Below are positions 58,659 to 64,000 of a DNA stretch of 64,000 bases, piece after piece. The DNA comes from Novipirellula caenicola (GTDB lineage: Bacteria; Planctomycetota; Planctomycetia; Pirellulales; Pirellulaceae): assembly GCF_039545035.1 (NCBI RefSeq), contig NZ_BAABRO010000007.1, positions 248,001 to 312,000 on the forward strand. The letters run 5' to 3'. The position numbers and the translations under genes were made by a program. The notes beneath the pieces were generated by a model. That model was not told the origin of the DNA, did not search any database, and saw nothing but the letters and a program-made list of their open reading frames with translations. Each line of letters starts with the position of its first letter. The first letter of the stretch is position 1.

Positions 58659-60845
58659 ATGATGGAACTTCGGGGAATCACGATCGCCATCGCTTTGGCC
58701 CTCGTTGGGGGCGGAGTCAGTTTGCGCGCTGACGATGGCGACGATTCTCCTGCCATCACCCAAATGACGCTGCGAGAATTGTTGAATTCCGGCGGAAACG
58801 ACGCGGCCACGCCGGCGGGCGGTACGGTCCAGTTCGAGGTTGTGCCAGATCCACAGGCTGCGGCTCTGCAGCAAACCGAGAAGCAGCCTGCCCCGATGCC
58901 AGAGCAGGGTGAGCCGAATTCGCCACGTTCGTTTCGCGATTTGCTGAGCAATACGATCCGCCAGACGTCCGATTCGATCATCAAGGAAATTCGGCCCGAT
59001 GCGGGCGGAAGCGACATCGACTCGTTTCAGCACGTCGACCCATTCCAGGATGACGTGGAATTGGATGCAAAAATCCGTCCCGAAGTGCTGCGTGATCCGC
59101 TTGAACCCGCAGACGAACTGCCGCGGATCAACCTGGACCGGCTCGACGATACCAATCCATTGTACGTCGCACCGCGTGATGCACCCTACGGCTTTACGGG
59201 CCCCAGCGGCGTGTTGCCGACCGAGTATCAAACCAGCAGCCATTTTATTCCGGTCGAGGATCGTTGGCGGTTGGGGCAACCCGATGCCGACCGCTACGGC
59301 AAAGGCCATCCGGTCAACGATGACTACTTAGGCGTCGAAGGCGCGTTTTGGGATCCCTACAACCAGAACGTGCTCAAGGGTGACTATCCGATCATCGGTC
59401 AGCACACGTTTTTGAAGCTGCAAGGCAAGAGTTTAACGCTGCTCGAAGGCCGTCAATTGCCGACCCCGACGACGCCGTTCGAGGCGACTCGCAATCCAGG
59501 CGCGTTTGGATTTTTTGGAGATCCCGACTCGTTTCTGGCGGCTCAGTACACCTCGTTTGCGATCGATTTGTTTCACGGCAACACGTCGTTTAAACCCAAC
59601 GATTGGCGAGTTCGATTGAACTTGGTCCACAACGTGAACCATTTGGTTGCCGATGAGCTTGGCGTTGTCAGCCCCGATGTTCGTGACGGAACGAGTCGTC
59701 ATCGCGACGATTTCGCGTTGGAAGAATGGTTCTTTGAATCCAAAATTTCGGACCTCAGCCCCTATTACGACTTTGCCTCGGTCCGCGTCGGCAGCCAGCC
59801 GTTTGTCAGCGATTTCCGCGGCTTCATTTTCGCGGATATCAACCGCGGTGTCCGGCTATTCGGAACGCGGCATAGCAATCGCGATCAGTTCAATTTGATG
59901 TGGTTTGATCAAACCGAGAAAGAGACCAACAGCTTGCTAAACGTCATCGATGACGATCGCAACCAAAATACCTGGATCGCCAACTACTATCGCCAAGACT
60001 TTCTGTACCCCGGCAACACCGCGAGCGTTTCGTTTCATGCCAACCATGACCGGGCCTCGTTCGAGTTCGACAAGAACAATTTTCTAGTTCGTCCCGATCC
60101 AGTCGGTGTTTTCCAGCCGCACGATGTTCGCTCGTACTACTTCGGTGCGGCGAACAATGGTCACATGGAGCGGATCAACGTCAGCAGCGCGTTTTATTAC
60201 GTGTTCGGCCGCGACGATTTGAATCCGATCGCTGGACGTGAAGTCGACATCAGCGCCTACATGGCTGCGATCGAATTGTCGTATGACCGCGACTGGGTTC
60301 GTTTCCGCGCGTCCTACCTGTTCAATTCCGGCGACAGCGACACCAACGATGACAAAGCGACCGGATTCGATGCGATCTTTCCCAATCCAAACTTTGCCGG
60401 AAATGAATTTAGCTATTGGGGACGCCAAGGCATCCGGCTGTTCGGCGTCGAGCTGACCAACCGGCTGAGTTTGAATCCGAGCATGCGGCAGAGCAAATTC
60501 CAAGGCCAAACCAACTTCGTGAATCCCGGTTTGCATCTGTTCAATCTAGGGTTGGACGCCGACATCACCCCGCGGCTGAAAACCATCAACAACTGCAACT
60601 TCTTGTGGTTCGAAGACACCTCGTCACTGGAAACCTATCTCTTCACAGGAGAGGTCGACAAATTCATCGGCACCGATATTAGCACTGGCCTTGAATACCG
60701 TCCGCTGCTAAATAATAACATTCTGTTATTGGGTGGGCTCGCGACACTCATTGGCGGCAATGGATTGGAAGACCTATACCAGAATTTCAACGGAGAGCTC
60801 CGCAACCACGTGGCGGGCTTCCTCGAACTGGTCCTAGAGTTCTAG
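58659..60845 (+). CDS. Predicted outer-membrane beta-barrel protein
   Basis: 728 residues with a signal peptide (MMELRGITIAIALALVGGG). A low-complexity, Pro/Gln-rich N-terminal part (to about 170) contains MTLRELLNS just after the signal. The remainder is dominated by alternating polar/apolar segments with aromatic girdle residues, for example DWRVRLNLVHNVNHLVA, RDQFNLMWFDQTEKE, VRFRASYLFNSGDS and LNLGLDADITPRLKT-like runs, ending LELVLEF. A C-terminal Phe after alternating residues is the BAM-recognition-type ending of outer-membrane barrels. No Cys-x-x-Cys or haem site. It precedes the multihaem cytochrome gene by 38 bases on the same strand, so the two should form an operon. Confidence 0.7.
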   Translation: MMELRGITIAIALALVGGGVSLRADDGDDSPAITQMTLRELLNSGGNDAATPAGGTVQFEVVPDPQAAALQQTEKQPAPMPEQGEPNSPRSFRDLLSNTIRQTSDSIIKEIRPDAGGSDIDSFQHVDPFQDDVELDAKIRPEVLRDPLEPADELPRINLDRLDDTNPLYVAPRDAPYGFTGPSGVLPTEYQTSSHFIPVEDRWRLGQPDADRYGKGHPVNDDYLGVEGAFWDPYNQNVLKGDYPIIGQHTFLKLQGKSLTLLEGRQLPTPTTPFEATRNPGAFGFFGDPDSFLAAQYTSFAIDLFHGNTSFKPNDWRVRLNLVHNVNHLVADELGVVSPDVRDGTSRHRDDFALEEWFFESKISDLSPYYDFASVRVGSQPFVSDFRGFIFADINRGVRLFGTRHSNRDQFNLMWFDQTEKETNSLLNVIDDDRNQNTWIANYYRQDFLYPGNTASVSFHANHDRASFEFDKNNFLVRPDPVGVFQPHDVRSYYFGAANNGHMERINVSSAFYYVFGRDDLNPIAGREVDISAYMAAIELSYDRDWVRFRASYLFNSGDSDTNDDKATGFDAIFPNPNFAGNEFSYWGRQGIRLFGVELTNRLSLNPSMRQSKFQGQTNFVNPGLHLFNLGLDADITPRLKTINNCNFLWFEDTSSLETYLFTGEVDKFIGTDISTGLEYRPLLNNNILLLGGLATLIGGNGLEDLYQNFNGELRNHVAGFLELVLEF

Positions 60846-60883
60846 CTAGCAAATACGCTGGCAGTGATTGGGTGAATGGATTG

Positions 60884-63800
60884 ATGAACTGCCGACGTAT
60901 CTTTCAGCTGACCTTTCTCGTGTGTCTGGCATCGTCGTCGGCGGGATGGGCTCAATCGCCTCAGCAGCGAATTGCAACGCTGCGTGATTTTCTGAACGCG
61001 AACCGTCAAGCGGAATCCGAGCGTCCCACGGCGGACCGACCTGTGGTTCAAGTGGCCGCGACGGATTCGCATGCTGCGCCGATCGTGACCGCGGCTCCAC
61101 CCAACATTCCGCCCGAAAACATTCCCGCACAGAAAATTCCTTTTCCCTCGGGAAGCTACCACGGCAAAGCACGTGTTGCCGGAGCGAGTGAGCCCGGGAT
61201 TGGACGTCGCGGCGAGGATCCCTGGGATTTAGCACGCCGGCTTGGGATCGCGGATAACGCGTCTTATCCGATTCCCGAAGATCTACGCTTTGACGATCTC
61301 GCTCGTCAGTCTGCTGCCGATGCCCATGCGAAAAGCGTCGGATGTATCCATTGTCACACCGATGTCGGGCACATGCATCCGGTGAACTCGATCCAAATCG
61401 GGTGCACCGATTGCCACGGCGGCGATGCCACGTCGACCGATATCAAAACCGCCCATGTTTGGCCTCAATACGGACCGGCCTGGAAAGACTCGGCCAATCC
61501 GGTTCGCAGTTACACGATTTTGAATCACGAATCACCCGAGTTCATTCGGTTTATGAACCCGGGTGATTTACGAGTCGCCCACATCGCATGCGGCCAATGT
61601 CACGCGAACGAAGTGCTACAGCTTCGCAAGAGCATGATGACCAACGGATGTATGTTGTGGGGCGCTGCTCTGTACAACAACGGTGCCACGGGGAACAAGC
61701 GACCTCAGCACGGCGAATCGTACAGCATGAATGGCAAACCGCAGATCATGCAAACCGTACCGCCGCCGACGGAATACGAAATGCGACACAAAGGCGTGCT
61801 GGCGTCGCTGAACCCGTTGATCCCGTATCAAGTCAGCCAGCCCGGTAACGTATTGCGGATCTTTGAACGCGGTGGTCGTTTCCGGCCCGAGATCGGGATT
61901 CCCGAACGACTCGAAGAACCCGGTCGCCCACGCGAACGTTTGAGTCTGCGAGGTTTGGGAACTGAAAACCGGACTGACCCGGTTTACATCGGCTTGGCGA
62001 AAACACGGCTGCTCGATCCGACGCTGAACTTCCTCGGCACCAATGATCACCCCGGCGATTATCGCAGCAGCGGTTGTAGCGCGTGTCACGTTTTGTACGC
62101 AAACGATCGCAGTCCAACCGCCAGCGGATTCTTGGCCAAATACGGCAACAACGGCACCGCGGCGGCGGAGCGAGATGAATGGGTCAAATACATCGACCCG
62201 ACCATTCGCAAGGATCAACCCGGCCATCCGATCCAGCACAAATTCGAACTGCGAATGCCGACAAGCCAGTGTATGGTGTGTCACATTCATCCAGGCACGA
62301 ACGTGTTGAACAGTTATCTCGGTTACATGTGGTGGGATAACGAAACCGATGGCGAGTTGATGTATCCGGAAGAACAAAAGGAGTTGACCGCCGAAGAATA
62401 CATGCGGGCAACCGAGTCCAACCCGAACGAAGCGGCCGCACGCGGGCATTGGAGTGATCCCGAATTCCTGGCCAACGTCAGCGACTTGAATCCTCATTTA
62501 CGGCACACGCAGTTCGCGGATTTCCACGGTCACGGTTGGGTCTACCGAGCGGTGTTCAAGAAAGACCGTCACGGCACGTTGTTGGATTGGAAGAACGATC
62601 CGCTACCCGAGGTGTCGACCGAACAACTTCAAGAGGCGGTCAAACCGTCCACGCCGACTGAACAACAAGTTGGCAGGTGTCGTCCCGATGCTCCGGTTCA
62701 CATGCAAGACATCCACATGGAAAAAGGGATGCACTGCGTCGATTGCCATTTCTATCAAGACAGTCATGGCAATACGAAATTGTATGGCGAAGTCCGCGCG
62801 GCGATCGAGATTCAGTGTATCGATTGCCACGGCACGGCCGAAGAATCGCTGGTCGAAAAGGTCGACAAACAACTCGAGGCCGGCGAAGTGGCACGGTTGC
62901 CCACCAGTGGTCCGGCGGCGCCCGAAGGCGGCACGAATCTGTTGACGCTCGGCACCACCTTTGACAAACCACGCTTCGAGATCCTGCGTGAACCCGGAAA
63001 AGCACCCCGGTTGATCCAACGCAGCACCGTCGAACCGGATCTGTTTTGGGAAGTCAAACAAACCGCCGACACCGTTCGCCCCGACCATCCCGACTACAAC
63101 GCACGTTCGCATGCCGCCAAAACGGTGCGAATGGGCGCCGACGGACGTCCAACGTGGGGCGGAACGAGCACTAATGATCTATTGGCGTGTGCTCATCGCA
63201 ACGAAAATATGTCGTGCATCGCTTGCCATAGCTCGTGGAATCCGAGCTGTTTCGGTTGCCATTTGCCACAGCGAGCGAACATCAAGTCACCGGAACTACA
63301 CAACGAAGGCGACGTCACGCGGAACCGAACCAGCTACAATTTTCAAACGCTACGCGACGATGTCTTTATGCTTGCTCGCGATGGTACAGTGACGGGGAAT
63401 CGAATTGGTCCTGCACGCAGCAGTTGTGCGATTCACGTGACCAGCTACAACGCCAACCGCGAGGCGATCTACACGCAGCAACAAACGATCAGCGGCGATG
63501 GCATGAGCGGCATTGCGTTCAGCACCAATGTGCCTCACACCGTTCGCGGTGGTGCCGGGTTAATCAACGAAACCGATCCCGGCCACGGCGGCGTTTACGA
63601 AACCAAAAGCTGTACTGATTGCCATCTTTCGGTCAATAACGACAACAACGCGATCATGACCCAGTTGTTGATGCAAGGAACGGGGTACACCAATTTTATT
63701 GGCAAGTACTGTTACGTTGCTGCCGGTGAACATGGTTTCGAAGCGGTCGTGGTGACCGAGAACACCGAGCCACAAGCGGTGATCGGCAGCTCGCTGCATC

Positions 63801-64000
63801 AGCTTGCCTATCCGGAAAATTACGAAGAGCATCTCGAGCATGACCGCGAACTCGAACACAGTCACGAGCATCCCGGTCGCGACATTTTAGAGACACTCTC
63901 GCTGCGTTACCGCAAACCAGAGATTTTGGACCTGCAACACCGTGGCGAGTACATCTATGCGGCTTGTGGTGAAGGTGGCTTCCGCGTTTTCGACATCGCG
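60884..64000 (+). CDS. Secreted multihaem cytochrome c (10 CxxCH visible), 3' end outside window
   Basis: The frame runs from the ATG at 60884 (MNCRRIFQLTFLVCL, signal peptide to about SAGWAQ) to the window edge: 1039 codons without a stop. Ten haem c sites are in frame: CIHCH, CTDCH, CGQCH, CSACH, CMVCH, CVDCH, CIDCH, CIACH, CFGCH and CTDCH, at base positions 61343, 61403, 61589, 62075, 62270, 62735, 62816, 63215, 63248 and 63611. After the last haem the visible sequence turns into RYRKPEILDLQHRGEYIYAA followed by GGFRVFDIA, which looks like the first strands of an LVIVD-type beta-propeller. The mature start includes IATLRDFLNANR, similar to the barrel partner. An extracytoplasmic electron carrier; redox partner unknown. 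Confidence 0.9.
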   Translation, partial: MNCRRIFQLTFLVCLASSSAGWAQSPQQRIATLRDFLNANRQAESERPTADRPVVQVAATDSHAAPIVTAAPPNIPPENIPAQKIPFPSGSYHGKARVAGASEPGIGRRGEDPWDLARRLGIADNASYPIPEDLRFDDLARQSAADAHAKSVGCIHCHTDVGHMHPVNSIQIGCTDCHGGDATSTDIKTAHVWPQYGPAWKDSANPVRSYTILNHESPEFIRFMNPGDLRVAHIACGQCHANEVLQLRKSMMTNGCMLWGAALYNNGATGNKRPQHGESYSMNGKPQIMQTVPPPTEYEMRHKGVLASLNPLIPYQVSQPGNVLRIFERGGRFRPEIGIPERLEEPGRPRERLSLRGLGTENRTDPVYIGLAKTRLLDPTLNFLGTNDHPGDYRSSGCSACHVLYANDRSPTASGFLAKYGNNGTAAAERDEWVKYIDPTIRKDQPGHPIQHKFELRMPTSQCMVCHIHPGTNVLNSYLGYMWWDNETDGELMYPEEQKELTAEEYMRATESNPNEAAARGHWSDPEFLANVSDLNPHLRHTQFADFHGHGWVYRAVFKKDRHGTLLDWKNDPLPEVSTEQLQEAVKPSTPTEQQVGRCRPDAPVHMQDIHMEKGMHCVDCHFYQDSHGNTKLYGEVRAAIEIQCIDCHGTAEESLVEKVDKQLEAGEVARLPTSGPAAPEGGTNLLTLGTTFDKPRFEILREPGKAPRLIQRSTVEPDLFWEVKQTADTVRPDHPDYNARSHAAKTVRMGADGRPTWGGTSTNDLLACAHRNENMSCIACHSSWNPSCFGCHLPQRANIKSPELHNEGDVTRNRTSYNFQTLRDDVFMLARDGTVTGNRIGPARSSCAIHVTSYNANREAIYTQQQTISGDGMSGIAFSTNVPHTVRGGAGLINETDPGHGGVYETKSCTDCHLSVNNDNNAIMTQLLMQGTGYTNFIGKYCYVAAGEHGFEAVVVTENTEPQAVIGSSLHQLAYPENYEEHLEHDRELEHSHEHPGRDILETLSLRYRKPEILDLQHRGEYIYAACGEGGFRVFDIA

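Noticed and set aside
61616-62497. 293-codon minus-strand frame opposite the multihaem gene
   Set aside because: Antisense to ten in-frame CxxCH codons; no supporting signal.

Overview
The window is a chromosomal segment of a planctomycete, most likely of the Rhodopirellula-like Pirellulaceae. The main evidence is the set of planctomycete-enriched families: a DUF1549/DUF1553 plus DUF1501 pair (29.5-32.9 kb), a DUF1587/1592/1588/1585 plus DUF1552 pair (50.3-54.6 kb), haem-bearing PSCyt-type domains, and a dockerin-bearing protein with the N-terminal 'LESRHLMAG' type of secretion signature. Intergenic DNA rich in long palindromes also fits. No species call is possible from the sequence alone.

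Layout. 1-2.6 kb: a three-gene unit (NHL propeller, YtkA-like lipoprotein, di-haem MauG/CcpA-type peroxidase). 2.6-7.5 kb: a decayed mobile island with a ComM/Mg-chelatase scrap, a broken IS3-type transposase, a relaxase pseudogene with two in-frame stops, a small secreted protein, a complete but dead 1.3-kb IS3-family element, and the remnant of a HEAT-like gene beside it. 7.7-15.5 kb (minus strand): a RoxA-like di-haem cytochrome fused to a catalase-like domain, an M6 metalloprotease, an S8 subtilase with P-domain and a DUF1304 membrane protein. 16-22.9 kb: recG, a flippase-like membrane protein, an S46 peptidase and a glycosyltransferase. 23.3-28 kb (minus strand): the translation block tRNA-Thr(UGU)-Tyr-Gly-Thr(GGU)-tuf-tRNA-Trp-secE-nusG-rplK, the same gene order as the E. 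coli thrU-tyrU-glyT-thrT-tufB block. 28.5-39.3 kb: a methyltransferase, DUF1549/DUF1501 genes, a secreted metallophosphoesterase with a jelly-roll protein, an alpha/alpha-barrel secreted protein, AlkB and a thioesterase. 39.3-41.9 kb: a large modular repeat protein.

42.2-46.5 kb (minus strand): a tightly overlapping three-gene operon, an SbnA-like aminopropionate synthase, a COG4529-like FAD/NAD(P) protein and a fold-III PLP decarboxylase. It looks like a variant 2,3-diaminopropionate or siderophore-type pathway lacking SbnB. 46.9-47.46 kb: a 131/132-bp tandem repeat. 47.5-49.9 kb: an SDR and a DAO-Rieske fusion. 50.3-54.6 kb: the DUF1592/DUF1552 pair. 54.8-64 kb: a His-rich secreted protein, a dockerin/double-GlcG haem-binding-type protein, and a divergent pair consisting of a predicted outer-membrane beta-barrel and a secreted multihaem cytochrome (10 CxxCH motifs visible) entering a propeller-like region at the right edge. 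This last pair is the best candidate for an undescribed system, a possible porin-cytochrome-like electron conduit.

Several intergenic gaps carry members of at least four dispersed palindromic repeat families, often between convergent genes. No CRISPR array, rRNA gene or replication origin was seen.
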